DNA of 64,000 bases from Sphingobacteriales bacterium (GCA_014763615.1 JACXVB010000004.1:62001-126000), one strand, 5' to 3'; shown: positions 8,382-16,588, counted from the stretch's first letter. Program-made: numbers and translations. Notes: generated from the sequence alone by a model not told the origin.

Positions 8382-9650
8382 ATGAATTTATTTGATAGCG
8401 CACTTTTAAAGATTGAAAACTATGTTCTAAATAGAACTAGCGACAGTAAAATAAGAATTGAAGCGGCCAACCGCGGTGGAAATTCTGATAATGCCCTTAG
8501 TAATTTGATTGAAAAGCAAAGTACCACTTTGCAAGAAAAATCATTGCAGGATTTAAAGCGGGCAATTTTGGCGGCAAGTAGCCCGGATCAACCGGAGTGG
8601 TCGCAACTTTATCAAATACATGAAAACCTATTAATTGACGACCACTTGGCAAGTGTTATCGATAGTAGGATTTTACACGCCAAGCGTACAAGCATAAAAT
8701 TTGTCGATGATGCCGGGAAAGAAAATAAAGACGTAACACAATTATTTGAGCGTCCTTGGTTTGAAGATTTAATCGAAATTGTTATCGGTACGCGTTTCCG
8801 TGGGCGTAGATTGATTGAATTATATGATTTGAATGAGGACGGCGAATTGGAAACCATTACCGAAATAAAGCAACCTTGGTTTAATTCAAAGCTTGGCATT
8901 ATAACAAAGAATCCGGGCGAAACAACGGGTTGGAATTACCGCGAGGGTATTTATGCCAATTACTATTTACAAGTCGGTAAAAGCGACAATTTGGGTATGC
9001 TTAGCCAAATGGCCCCGATTGTATTAGCAAAAAAATTAGGGATGGGAAGTTGGCTTGATTTTATCGACAAATATGGAGTTCCTCCGCTCTTCATTACTAC
9101 CGATAGAGAAGATAGTAAGCGTTTAGAGCAATTATGGAACGCGGCCAGTAAATTCAAATCTAATAACTTCATGGTTGGCCGTGGCCAAGAGAAATTTGAA
9201 GTTGGCGACGTAAGCGGTGCGGGTGTTGACCCTTTTGAAAAATTAGCATTAAGGGCCGATAATATGATGAGTAAACGTGTATTGGGCGGTACTGGTTTAA
9301 CTGATGAAAAAGGGTTTGTTGGTTCGGTTGATATCCAATATAAATTAGCAAAAGATAGGTTCGAGAGTGATAAACTCTTTTTTAAATATGTTTTTAACGC
9401 CTATGTACGCCCTCGTTTAGTGGCTCTTTCACCGGTTTATGCACCCCTAAAAACTTATAAATTAGATTGGGATAATTCGGAGAGCTTATCAGTTGAGGCG
9501 CAAGTTGACTTAATTGTAAAATTGGGCGACTTCTTTGATATTGATCCTACATTTATCCAAAACTTAACCGGAATTCCAATTTTAGGTATAAAGGATAATT
9601 CTGCAATTACTGAAACCAAACCGAAAGGAGACAATCCGGGAAAAAAGTAA
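8382..9650 (+). CDS. Portal protein (DUF935, Mu gp29-like)
   Basis: The 422-residue protein fits the DUF935 portal family in length and order. Visible hallmarks are the N-terminal segment LLIDDHLASVIDSRILHAKR (exactly where the family has its conserved D.h....Rk), the central FIDKYGVPPLFITTDR and the later NMMSKRVLGGTGLTDEKGF. It forms the dodecameric ring at the capsid vertex through which the terminase pumps DNA. It lies between the DUF1320 gene and the MuF gene, as in Mu. Confidence 0.9.
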   Translation: MNLFDSALLKIENYVLNRTSDSKIRIEAANRGGNSDNALSNLIEKQSTTLQEKSLQDLKRAILAASSPDQPEWSQLYQIHENLLIDDHLASVIDSRILHAKRTSIKFVDDAGKENKDVTQLFERPWFEDLIEIVIGTRFRGRRLIELYDLNEDGELETITEIKQPWFNSKLGIITKNPGETTGWNYREGIYANYYLQVGKSDNLGMLSQMAPIVLAKKLGMGSWLDFIDKYGVPPLFITTDREDSKRLEQLWNAASKFKSNNFMVGRGQEKFEVGDVSGAGVDPFEKLALRADNMMSKRVLGGTGLTDEKGFVGSVDIQYKLAKDRFESDKLFFKYVFNAYVRPRLVALSPVYAPLKTYKLDWDNSESLSVEAQVDLIVKLGDFFDIDPTFIQNLTGIPILGIKDNSAITETKPKGDNPGKK

Positions 9651-9651
9651 A

Positions 9652-9687
9652 ATTGCAAGCCATTGCCGTGACTGGTTGGCTTGCAAT
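9652..9687 (+). repeat. 11-bp inverted repeat (hairpin) over the MuF gene start
   Basis: ATTGCAAGCCA (9652-9662) is the exact reverse complement of TGGCTTGCAAT (9677-9687), with a 14-nt loop. The right arm ends within the ATG at 9686 and the left arm covers the alternative TTG start at 9653. In the mRNA this hairpin would bury one start or the other. Confidence 0.7.
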
Positions 9688-11014
9688 GGTAAACAATTGG
9701 TATAAAGATCAAGAGCATAGTTGTGGTTGCGAGCCCTTGGATATCCAATTAAATGCGGTTGATCTAACACCGTACCAAGAGGTTTACAAAAAGCTATTAA
9801 AAGACGTTTACGACGGTAAAATTAAGCAAGGCGATATCAATAGCGATTTAATCCGCTTAACTTATCAAGAGTTGCATAGCGGTGCATCAACTGGCTACGG
9901 GAAAGGATTTAACGTAGTTGGCGACAATGGCAAGCCAAATGCCACCGTAATAAAAATGAAACAAAACATTTTTAAGTTTTCAGGTGCAAAAACTTACGGC
10001 CAATTGGTAGAGCTAAACCAAGCTTTAAACGAAAATGGAAAGCCGGCCAGTTGGGAAACTTTCAAAACTGCGGGCCTTGGAATAAACGAAAAATACAACC
10101 TCAACTATTTACAAGCCGAATATCAAACCGCAAAACAAGCCGGCTATAATGCCACTAATTGGGAAACTTACAAGCGTGACATTAAGCTATTCCCGAATTT
10201 AAAATATGTTACCCAAAACGATAATAGGGTAAGGGATGAACACCGGATTTTAAACGGCACAATTGCCCCAATTAACGGGCCTTTTTGGGCTAAGTATTAT
10301 CCCCCAAATGGTTGGCGTTGCCGTTGTTATACAACGCAAACAGCCGAAAGGGTGAGCGACAATATTCCAGATGTAGTTAAAGAGATTGCACCGGAATTTA
10401 CTTTAAATGTGGGCATTAGTGGCCAAGTTTATAACGAAGGTGCAACCGGTAAACCTGTGCCTTATTTTGCACTAGCTAAAAAAGCGGGTAAACAAGTTCA
10501 AAAAGGGTTTGAATTTGCAAAATTTACTGCCCCTTATGATGAAGTGCAAGGCATAAGAATAAGCCCATTTGCTGATACCGTTGATTTAGAGGATAACTTT
10601 GTCGATGCCCGCGTAATTAGTAAAAATCATAAGCTAGATGTTGAAATTAGGCCGAATGTATTAATTGAGGATTGGCGCAATCCGGAGCTTTTAATTAATG
10701 GCATTTTAGCCGATAGATATGCGGGTTCTTTAAAAGGTGGTTTTGCTGAGAAAAGAAAGCAAATAAAGGGCTTTGTTAAAAATTACAACGAGGCATTTCC
10801 AGACGATAAATTTACAAGCCAATATGGTATAGTCTTCAATGTAAAATCAATTGATAAAGACGCGGCAAGGTTAATCAATGGCAAGTTTAAAAACGGTAAA
10901 AATTTGGCATTTGTGATTATTGTTAAGGGGAGTAAATCGGTAAATATTGAAAGGGCTGACAGCTTTGAAATTATTACGGAAAAGCTAAAAGCTTTAAAAA
11001 GCCAAAAGGATTAA
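9686..11014 (+). CDS. MuF-type head morphogenesis protein with a C-terminal extra domain
   Basis: Residues 1-245 (numbered from the ATG at 9686) are the MuF/SPP1 gp7 minor-head domain: QDNRVRDEHRILNGTIAPIN, PPNGWRCRCYTTQ and the upstream helices are its signature. The last ~150 residues, after IRISPFADTVDLEDNF, are not part of the core. They resemble the toxin-like nuclease or effector tails that MuF proteins often carry, with NPELLINGILADRY and GIVFNVKSIDKDAARLING. That tail assignment is tentative. A TTG at 9653 would add 11 residues. A few copies of MuF protein normally enter the head. Confidence 0.85.
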   Translation: MVNNWYKDQEHSCGCEPLDIQLNAVDLTPYQEVYKKLLKDVYDGKIKQGDINSDLIRLTYQELHSGASTGYGKGFNVVGDNGKPNATVIKMKQNIFKFSGAKTYGQLVELNQALNENGKPASWETFKTAGLGINEKYNLNYLQAEYQTAKQAGYNATNWETYKRDIKLFPNLKYVTQNDNRVRDEHRILNGTIAPINGPFWAKYYPPNGWRCRCYTTQTAERVSDNIPDVVKEIAPEFTLNVGISGQVYNEGATGKPVPYFALAKKAGKQVQKGFEFAKFTAPYDEVQGIRISPFADTVDLEDNFVDARVISKNHKLDVEIRPNVLIEDWRNPELLINGILADRYAGSLKGGFAEKRKQIKGFVKNYNEAFPDDKFTSQYGIVFNVKSIDKDAARLINGKFKNGKNLAFVIIVKGSKSVNIERADSFEIITEKLKALKSQKD

Positions 11015-11031
11015 GCAAGCTTAATCCTTTT
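11004..11031. terminator. Strong stem-loop at the end of the MuF gene
   Basis: AAAAGGATTAAGC (11004-11016) pairs perfectly with GCTTAATCCTTTT (11019-11031) around AA; the stop codon TAA of the MuF gene lies in the left arm. The A/T edges give T residues at the 3' end on both strands. A second hairpin (AGGGGGA 11032-11038 with TCCCCCT 11055-11061) follows immediately. It is terminator-like or an mRNA 3'-end stabiliser inside the head operon. Confidence 0.65.
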
Positions 11032-11109
11032 AGGGGGAGGGGATGAAGTTATCGTCCCCCTCAAGGACAAATATAATAATTATTTAAACAACAATTAAAT
11101 CGCTTTTAA

Positions 11110-11634
11110 ATGGCCGATAAATTACACGTACCAAATTTTGACGATATCACTTTAAATTTATTTGAAGATATCGCGGAACACGTTGCGGGGCAAGCCATAA
11201 GCCAATTTAAGGGGAGTTTTTATAAACAAGGTTTTACCGATAGCAGTTTTATTGCTTGGCCACGCCGGAGGGATGACTTAAGCCACAAACTTTTGCGTAA
11301 AAGCTTGGACTTGATCAACAGTATTTTACCGCGAACCGTTAGCGCAAGTAGAGTGGAAATTGAAGCCGGTAAGGGTTTGCCGTATGCCACAGCCCACAAT
11401 AATGGCGCAATTATTAAAATTCGTATTACGGCGAGAATGCGAAAATTCTTTTGGTTTATGTTTTATAAAACCAATCAAGAAAAATGGAAGTTTATGGCCC
11501 TCAGTAAAAAAAGAGTAATGCGGGTTAAAATTCCACAACGCCAATTTATAGGGGAAAGCCAAACCCTAAACAAAAATATTGACAAGGCAATCATCAACTT
11601 AATGGAACAAAATTTAAGACGAGTAAAATTTTAG
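11110..11634 (+). CDS. Virion morphogenesis protein (Mu gpG-like tail completion)
   Basis: The 174-residue protein has the features of the phage virion morphogenesis family (Mu gpG, P2 S): a helical start, the central LPYATAHNNGAIIKI with the conserved Y-A..H..G pattern, and the end motif IPQRQFIGES. Such proteins join or terminate the tail at the head. It follows the hairpin-rich 95-bp gap after the MuF gene and precedes the gp37-like gene by 2 bp. Confidence 0.82.
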   Translation: MADKLHVPNFDDITLNLFEDIAEHVAGQAISQFKGSFYKQGFTDSSFIAWPRRRDDLSHKLLRKSLDLINSILPRTVSASRVEIEAGKGLPYATAHNNGAIIKIRITARMRKFFWFMFYKTNQEKWKFMALSKKRVMRVKIPQRQFIGESQTLNKNIDKAIINLMEQNLRRVKF

Positions 11635-11636
11635 AA

Positions 11637-12179
11637 ATGCAAAACTTCAAAGACCTTTATTTAGAATTATGCGAGTTACTAAATACCAAAGTAGCTGCAA
11701 TAAAATGGCTTGACCTTTGGAATAACCAGGTTGATTTTTTAGAAGAGGAATATCAGTTTCCCGCACCTGCCGTTTTTCTAAGCTTTAGATTTCTTGACAC
11801 GACCGACTTTGGTACATTGGCCCAAAATGTAAGCCTACAGGTTGACGCATACGTATTTTATGAAACTTTTGCCAATACATTTAAAGGAAGTTTTAACCAA
11901 GATACGGCCCTTGAATTTTTAGACCTTTTAAATAACGTTTACGCGGCCATACACGGTACTAGCGGAACAAATTACAGCAATATGCGCCGGACTGGCTTAA
12001 GCGCATTAGACACCGGCGGAGCGGGTAATTTATACCAATTAAATTTTGAGTGCGAATTAATAGATTATGCAGCAATTAAGAACTTTGTGGATGCTGATGT
12101 TGATGAAGTGACGGTAAATAACGAATCCGCTCCGGAGCAAGAACCGGAAACGGGCGAAAACTTTTATTTGGTTAATTAG
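11637..12179 (+). CDS. Probable tail terminator / gp37-like protein
   Basis: The 180-residue acidic protein has FPAPAVFLSFRFLDTTDFGT and QVDAYVFYETFANT, a strand-rich pattern found in tail terminator and minor tail proteins (Mu gp37/gpU class). Its C-terminal tail (EQEPETGENF) is highly acidic. It is the last plus-strand gene of the head operon and its stop overlaps the stop of the converging minus-strand gene (12172-12179). The specific role is inferred mainly from position after the gpG-like gene. Confidence 0.6.
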   Translation: MQNFKDLYLELCELLNTKVAAIKWLDLWNNQVDFLEEEYQFPAPAVFLSFRFLDTTDFGTLAQNVSLQVDAYVFYETFANTFKGSFNQDTALEFLDLLNNVYAAIHGTSGTNYSNMRRTGLSALDTGGAGNLYQLNFECELIDYAAIKNFVDADVDEVTVNNESAPEQEPETGENFYLVN

Positions 12180-12663
12180 AAAGGGAAACCAATTTTTTTA
12201 AATCGGCAATGTGGGCGTTGTATTTGGGATTATCTTCTATTTTTTTAGCCGATTCAAAATCAGAAATTGAACCCAATGCGTAAAAAATGGCTCTTTTAAA
12301 TAAAGAAGTATCGCCACGCTCGGCCCTAATATTACATTCCTGAGCAAATGCTTGTTTAACCAATGCTAAATTTTGGTAAATATCTTTATGGGCAGTTTTC
12401 AATTCAATGGCCTTATTAAAGTCGTGAATCGCTTTAACATATTTTGCGGTGTCAGTTGTCTCAGCCATATTACTTTTCCCACGTAGGTAATAATATTCGG
12501 CTTGGTTGCCATCTAATGCAATAGCGTCATCCAAATAAACCTCAACATACGTCCAAGCTTGTTTTTCTGCCGCGGTTTGTGCCTTGGCGTACAACTCGGG
12601 TGCGGTTTGTGCAAATGAGCTTAAACCGGCTAATAAAAGGATAAAAAAGAATAGGTTTTTCAT
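12172..12663 (-). CDS. Secreted TPR-like protein in the prophage early operon
   Basis: The 163-residue protein starts with a clear signal peptide (KNLFFFILLLAGLSSFAQ, with cleavage after the FAQ motif typical of Bacteroidota). It then has TPR-like helix pairs: AYYYLRG-type repeats such as AEYYYLRGKSNM and KAIHDFNKAIELKTAHKDIYQNLA. It is exported, with no catalytic motif. As the distal gene of the early operon it may be cargo that alters the lysogen (a moron), or may act at the envelope. Its precise role is unknown. Confidence 0.75.
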   Translation of the reverse strand: MKNLFFFILLLAGLSSFAQTAPELYAKAQTAAEKQAWTYVEVYLDDAIALDGNQAEYYYLRGKSNMAETTDTAKYVKAIHDFNKAIELKTAHKDIYQNLALVKQAFAQECNIRAERGDTSLFKRAIFYALGSISDFESAKKIEDNPKYNAHIADLKKLVSLSN

Positions 12664-12869
12664 ACTCGGTTGAATACTATATTTTCAATTGTTTTGGAAG
12701 ACTTATAAAATTTATTTGCGATGCAAGCCAATATGTACTCGTCAGAATAAACCCGAACACCATCCTTGGTTTTATTTAGCCATTTCATGTACTCCCGCCT
12801 AATATCTTCGTAAAGGCGTTCGGTAGTTTCTTTTTTCACTGAAGGCGCAAAGCTTAATTGTTGTTGCAT
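12660..12869 (-). CDS. Small hypothetical phage protein
   Basis: The 69-residue basic protein (MQQQLSFAPSVKKETTERLY...) overlaps the secreted TPR gene by 4 bp and lies 57 bp after the HTH gene. Residues 43-66 (SDEYILACIANKFYKSSKTIENI) could form a helix-turn-helix of the kind seen in small phage regulators. I do not recognise the family. Coupling to its neighbours supports it being a true gene. Confidence 0.6.
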   Translation of the reverse strand: MQQQLSFAPSVKKETTERLYEDIRREYMKWLNKTKDGVRVYSDEYILACIANKFYKSSKTIENIVFNRV

Positions 12870-12926
12870 AGCTCGGGGGATGGTTTCACAAATATAATTA
12901 ATTAAATTTGGAATAAAAAAGGGCTT

Positions 12927-13118
12927 TTACGGCGAGCTTTTAGAAAGTATAACACCCAAGTGAAACATTGTTTTTGCACCATGCCTTTCCCTAATTACTT
13001 TTAATTTTTTTTCAATTGAACTAAGGCTATTCGGTTTTAAATTTTCCGCTTTCAATGCCTCCGAAATTTCATTTTGTGTCATACCTTGCATAAGGTATTT
13101 AATTATTAAATTTTCCAT
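12927..13118 (-). CDS. LuxR/GerE-type HTH protein
   Basis: The 63-residue protein starts at the ATG 13118, one base after the stop of the upstream gene. It is essentially a lone GerE-like helix-turn-helix: IIKYLMQGMTQNEISEALKA followed by PNSLSSIEKKLKVIRERHGA and MFHLGVIL. This is the DNA-binding module of LuxR-type regulators without a receiver. Located near the end of the early operon, it is a reasonable candidate for the activator of late transcription (the role of C in Mu), but that is inference. Confidence 0.75.
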   Translation of the reverse strand: MENLIIKYLMQGMTQNEISEALKAENLKPNSLSSIEKKLKVIRERHGAKTMFHLGVILSKSSP

Positions 13119-13119
13119 A

Positions 13120-13836
13120 TCACTTTTTAACCCTTTCCAACTCAATAGCCGCATAAGCTTCGTTTAATTTATCCGAAATACTCACTACCTCCGCCGATCT
13201 ATACGGATTAACACCGACTTTACTTTGTGCCTGTGCAACTTGGTGTTTTTCTTTCAATCGTTCCATTTTTTGGGTAGTATAAGTCTTAAGCCACCCGATA
13301 ATAATTGCGCCGTCTAGTCTATTGAATAATTGCCCAAACTCTCCGCTCTTGGCTTGTTGCATACACATAGCAACCTCTTCCAAGGTTAATGAGCCGTAAG
13401 ACGATATAATGAGCATTGTGGTGCTTTGTAGGCCTCGGTCGGTAATCATATTGTCAACCATAAAAAAGAAGCGCAAATCGTTTAAAATTAGCATGATTGA
13501 ATCTTCAACGCCCTCGTCGCCTTCTTTCATTAATTGGGTAATGGTTTTACTTTCGGGTATCAAACTTAATTTTTGATTTACTAATTCAATTTCTTCATTT
13601 ATTTGCTCTAAGAAATGCTCTTTTTCTAAGCCCTTGTAATTGTCTTGATAGAATTTTAAAGAACTTTCTAGGGTGTCCAACCTTTCGTTTAAATCCTTTC
13701 TTTTATCCTGCCTAGTTTCAAAATCCCAAGGCTTTATTTTTGCAATACCGCTAAGAGCTAGATCGGTGTTTGTTCGCAATAGTATTGGCCAGTTGTTCGG
13801 CTTGGTTAAGGTGTTGTTGTTTCTTTGTAGCTCCAT
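13120..13836 (-). CDS. Conserved Bacteroidota phage protein (coiled-coil plus helical domain)
   Basis: The 238-residue protein has a coiled-coil N-terminal half (ERLDTLESSLKFYQDNYKGL, EQINEEIELVNQKLSLIP). Its C-terminal half holds SLTLEEVAMCMQQAKSGEFG followed by NRLDGAIIIGWLKTYTTQKM, a phrase common in Bacteroidota phage proteins of unknown function. It overlaps the upstream gene by 86 bp, so the true start may be later than 13836. It likely works in replication or regulation with its early-operon neighbours; no enzyme motif is seen. Confidence 0.7.
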   Translation of the reverse strand: MELQRNNNTLTKPNNWPILLRTNTDLALSGIAKIKPWDFETRQDKRKDLNERLDTLESSLKFYQDNYKGLEKEHFLEQINEEIELVNQKLSLIPESKTITQLMKEGDEGVEDSIMLILNDLRFFFMVDNMITDRGLQSTTMLIISSYGSLTLEEVAMCMQQAKSGEFGQLFNRLDGAIIIGWLKTYTTQKMERLKEKHQVAQAQSKVGVNPYRSAEVVSISDKLNEAYAAIELERVKK

Positions 13837-14221
13837 TTTTAATTTTGTCTATTAGTTCTAATAAATTTCGGTTGATATCTGCTAGGCTCTTTTGGCGGCC
13901 TAAATAATCGCCTGTTTGTGCCCATCGGTTTAAGATCACTTCTAAGCTTTGCAAAGCGGCATCATCTGTTTTTTGGTTACTGGCATTTTTAAGTTTTTCT
14001 AAAATTTCCTTTAAAGCTTTACCGCCCCGGGCGTCCATAATGAAGGGTAAACCCTCGCGTTCTAAAAAGGCCTTATATGCGCCAATTGCCTTTTGATAAT
14101 TAGGGTTTGGTGGCTCGCCCTCTTTTTTAGTCAATAGCTTAATTAATGCCGCCATTACTTCCGGGTGGTTGCCCTCTTTTTTTTGCGCTTTGCACCAAAT
14201 TAATAGTTCTTTAATGCTCAT
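13751..14221 (-). CDS. Hypothetical helical phage protein
   Basis: The 156-residue Lys/Gln/Asn-rich helical protein (MSIKELLIWCKAQKKEGNHP...) lies directly after the GemA-like gene, with adjacent stop and start. It includes AYKAFLEREGLPFIMDARGG and a Gln/Asn-rich end. I do not recognise a family. The 86-bp overlap with the next gene is long, but both frames look coding. Confidence 0.6.
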   Translation of the reverse strand: MSIKELLIWCKAQKKEGNHPEVMAALIKLLTKKEGEPPNPNYQKAIGAYKAFLEREGLPFIMDARGGKALKEILEKLKNASNQKTDDAALQSLEVILNRWAQTGDYLGRQKSLADINRNLLELIDKIKNGATKKQQHLNQAEQLANTIANKHRSSS

Positions 14222-14611
14222 TTAATTGCGGTTTAAATTCCGGAGGTAAGAGGCGTAAACTTCATGTTCATAGATATAAAGCACTTTGTTAAGCTCGTCC
14301 TCGTCATGATCCATTAAGGGCTTATTATACCGCCCGTAATTAATGCACCATTCGTTAACAGCTTCCACAGGATGGGCGTATTGCATACTGCGGGCAAGCC
14401 CTATCATTTTTTTGCGTTGCTTATCGCCGGGTTTTGGCTTCCAGTTGCTTTGTTGCCTCGCGTTTAGCTCTAATTGTAGGTGTTTTACTTCGCCGTCGCT
14501 CAAAGCCCTTAAACTTTGAGTGCGACCCTTGGTAAATTCATAAACGGCCTCTTGATATTCTAACCCAATACTTTTACAGGCGGCGAAAATTGGTGCGTAG
14601 TTTCTTGACAT
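14222..14611 (-). CDS. GemA/Gp16-family protein (DUF1018)
   Basis: The 129-residue protein shows the Gp16/GemA pattern: an N-terminal CKSIGLEYQEAVYEFTKGRT with RALSDGEVKHLQLEL, then a basic linker, then RKKMIGLARSM...AVNEWCINYGRY and a C-terminal helix with LNKVLYIYEHEVYASYL. Mu gemA lies in the early region and affects host gene expression and DNA topology; the same family is found in most Mu-like phages. This gives further support that the cluster is a transposable phage. Confidence 0.75.
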   Translation of the reverse strand: MSRNYAPIFAACKSIGLEYQEAVYEFTKGRTQSLRALSDGEVKHLQLELNARQQSNWKPKPGDKQRKKMIGLARSMQYAHPVEAVNEWCINYGRYNKPLMDHDEDELNKVLYIYEHEVYASYLRNLNRN

Positions 14612-14631
14612 TTGATTTAGGTTTTTTTTTA

Positions 14632-15336
14632 TTAAACATTATCTATTGCATTAGCCATTTTAAAAGCTGATTGTAAGTCCTCGTGTGTTTTACCCTTTAC
14701 ATTGGCCATTTTAATGAAGGACTTTACTAAATCATAATTTGCATTCCACTTGAAATAATAAACTTTAGAGCTTTGCTGAAGATTTACTAGAAGCGGAATT
14801 GGTTCTTTTCTATTAAGTGCATTTTGAAGTATAGCAATTGTTGTACATGCCCTATGATATTCCTTTTCGTTTTCCTTAAAATCAGCAAATCTAAATTGAG
14901 AGCCAAGTTTTTGAATTTGTACTCTGCGGGCATCGGTGTATGGAACATATTTCTTTGACTTTCTAATTCTCTTTTTTGGATTTTCAATTAAGTCGAGTGC
15001 TATTTGCTCCTCGTCATAGTTAGGGTATCTCTTTATAATTTCATCCAGTGCAAAAAGTCCATGCTTTTGGTACATCCTTTTGACAAATTTTTTCTTAGCC
15101 ACCTTTAGCAAGGCATTTGCTTTTTTCCTGAGTTTGTCGGCATCTAAAAAAGGTAGTTTTAAATCGGATTGTGTTCTAACCGCTTGATTAATTGCAAGTA
15201 ATACAGCTTTTCTATTTTGATGTTCCCGCTCTGCATTTGCCGCGTCGAATAAGTCAGATATCGAATAGATATAGAGATTCTCGTTTATCTCGTAAACGAT
15301 CTGATCTAGGGAAGCTTTAACGTTGAAAAAAGGCAT
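14632..15336 (-). CDS. Hypothetical phage protein next to the DGR
   Basis: The 234-residue basic protein (MPFFNVKASLDQIVYEINEN...) has a Lys-rich middle (KLRKKANALLKVAKKKFVKR, NPKKRIRKSKKYVPY), suggesting nucleic acid binding. I do not recognise the family. It starts 15 bp after the small gene that overlaps the DGR reverse transcriptase, so it is probably in the same transcript. It could serve the retroelement or simply be an early phage gene. Confidence 0.55.
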   Translation of the reverse strand: MPFFNVKASLDQIVYEINENLYIYSISDLFDAANAEREHQNRKAVLLAINQAVRTQSDLKLPFLDADKLRKKANALLKVAKKKFVKRMYQKHGLFALDEIIKRYPNYDEEQIALDLIENPKKRIRKSKKYVPYTDARRVQIQKLGSQFRFADFKENEKEYHRACTTIAILQNALNRKEPIPLLVNLQQSSKVYYFKWNANYDLVKSFIKMANVKGKTHEDLQSAFKMANAIDNV

Positions 15337-15351
15337 AGCAATAAATGTTAA

Positions 15352-15642
15352 TTAAGTAAACTCATATCTTTCATTCTCTTGAATTATCGTGGTTTTAAAA
15401 GGGAAGCCATGCGATGGAACTTGTTTAATAGCTTCCATCAGGATGACTGAACTAGTAAAAACCACGTGGTTAATTTGATTTAGTTCTATTTGTAGATAAA
15501 GGCATTTGCCCTTAAATTTTGAATCTTCAATTTTGTATTCTTTCACGGTTATCTCTCTGTTTAAAATCTTGCTCATCTTTATTTTATCTCCTGTGAAAGT
15601 CTGTTGTGTTACTGTGATGTTAAAGTCTTTAAATGTGTTCAT
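15352..15642 (-). CDS. Small beta-rich protein overlapping the DGR reverse transcriptase gene (candidate accessory)
   Basis: The 96-residue protein overlaps the end of the reverse transcriptase gene by 14 bp, so translation is coupled. The sequence alternates short strands (FNITVTQQTF, GKCLYLQIELN, HVVFTSSVIL, FKTTIIQENERYEFT), which looks like a small OB-fold or similar nucleic-acid-binding barrel. It is not the four-helix Avd protein usual in DGRs. A role in handling template RNA or cDNA is inferred from coupling only. Confidence 0.65.
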   Translation of the reverse strand: MNTFKDFNITVTQQTFTGDKIKMSKILNREITVKEYKIEDSKFKGKCLYLQIELNQINHVVFTSSVILMEAIKQVPSHGFPFKTTIIQENERYEFT

Positions 15643-16588
15643 GTAGTAGTTTTTTTATTAGGTTTTTGGAATCGCAATGTTTTGCCCAACCCATGTATGA
15701 AGCGGTTGAGGCTTTATTCTTTCTATTTGCTAGCATGCGGGCAAATCTTTGTTTAATGGTTTTTCTTAGTAAGGTGTGGGTATGATAAAATCTATAGCCT
15801 ACAAAATCAATGCTTCTGGCATCAACAGGGAAAACCTGATAATTTTCTTTAACTGTTAGCTTTAAATTAATTGTCAAGTAGTGTTTAATTTCGGCGAGTA
15901 AAGCGTGTAAGTGCTCTTTGTTTGGAGATAAGATGACCAAATCGTCGGCATACCTAAAGTAGTATTTAACTGCCTTTTGCTCTTTAATCCAGTGATCAAA
16001 ATAGCTGAGGTAAAAGTTAGCAAAGTACTGGCTTAAATAGTTGCCAATGGGTAAGCCTTCCGCACTATCTATCATTTCATCCAGTAACCAAAGCAAATCA
16101 TTGTCTTTTATTTTACGCCTTAGTAATTGCTTTAAAATGTCATGATCTACGCTTGGGTAGAATTTCTTAATATCTAGCTTTAGGCAATACCTTGTATTAT
16201 CGACATCTTTTAAAGCTTCCTTTACAGCTCTGGCCGCCGCGTGAATTCCTTTACCTTTTATACAGCTATAAGTATCGGCGGTAAAAGTTGCCATAAATAC
16301 AGGCTCTAAAATGTTCATTACTGCATGGTGCGTGATTCTATCAGGGAAGTAAGGCAAACGGTAAACTATTCTTTCCTTTGGCTCATACACTTTAAAAGTG
16401 GCGTATTGGGATGTTTTATAAGTCTTATGCAAAAGCATTTGATGAAGCCTATAAATGTTTTCATCCTGATTTTTTAAATGAGTGATAACGCCATACTGCT
16501 TTGATTTGCCTTTCCTTGCAATTTCATCAGCTAAATAAATGTTTTCATAGCTGTATATCTTTGGGTATAGGTTATTTAATCTTTTCAT
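15629..16588 (-). CDS. DGR-type reverse transcriptase
   Basis: The 319-residue enzyme has the RT motifs in order: CLKLDIKKFYPSVDHDIL (motif A, catalytic Asp), GLPIGNYLSQYFANFYLSYF (the IGNxxSQ form typical of diversity-generating retroelements), KYYFRYADDLVILSP (YADD catalytic box) and IDFVGYRFYHTH (motif E). It has no maturase or endonuclease domain, as expected for DGR enzymes. It copies the template RNA at 16700-16778 while misreading adenines, and the cDNA replaces the variable repeats in the two target genes upstream. The gene order target-target-TR-RT is canonical. Confidence 0.95.
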   Translation of the reverse strand: MKRLNNLYPKIYSYENIYLADEIARKGKSKQYGVITHLKNQDENIYRLHQMLLHKTYKTSQYATFKVYEPKERIVYRLPYFPDRITHHAVMNILEPVFMATFTADTYSCIKGKGIHAAARAVKEALKDVDNTRYCLKLDIKKFYPSVDHDILKQLLRRKIKDNDLLWLLDEMIDSAEGLPIGNYLSQYFANFYLSYFDHWIKEQKAVKYYFRYADDLVILSPNKEHLHALLAEIKHYLTINLKLTVKENYQVFPVDARSIDFVGYRFYHTHTLLRKTIKQRFARMLANRKNKASTASYMGWAKHCDSKNLIKKLLHEHI

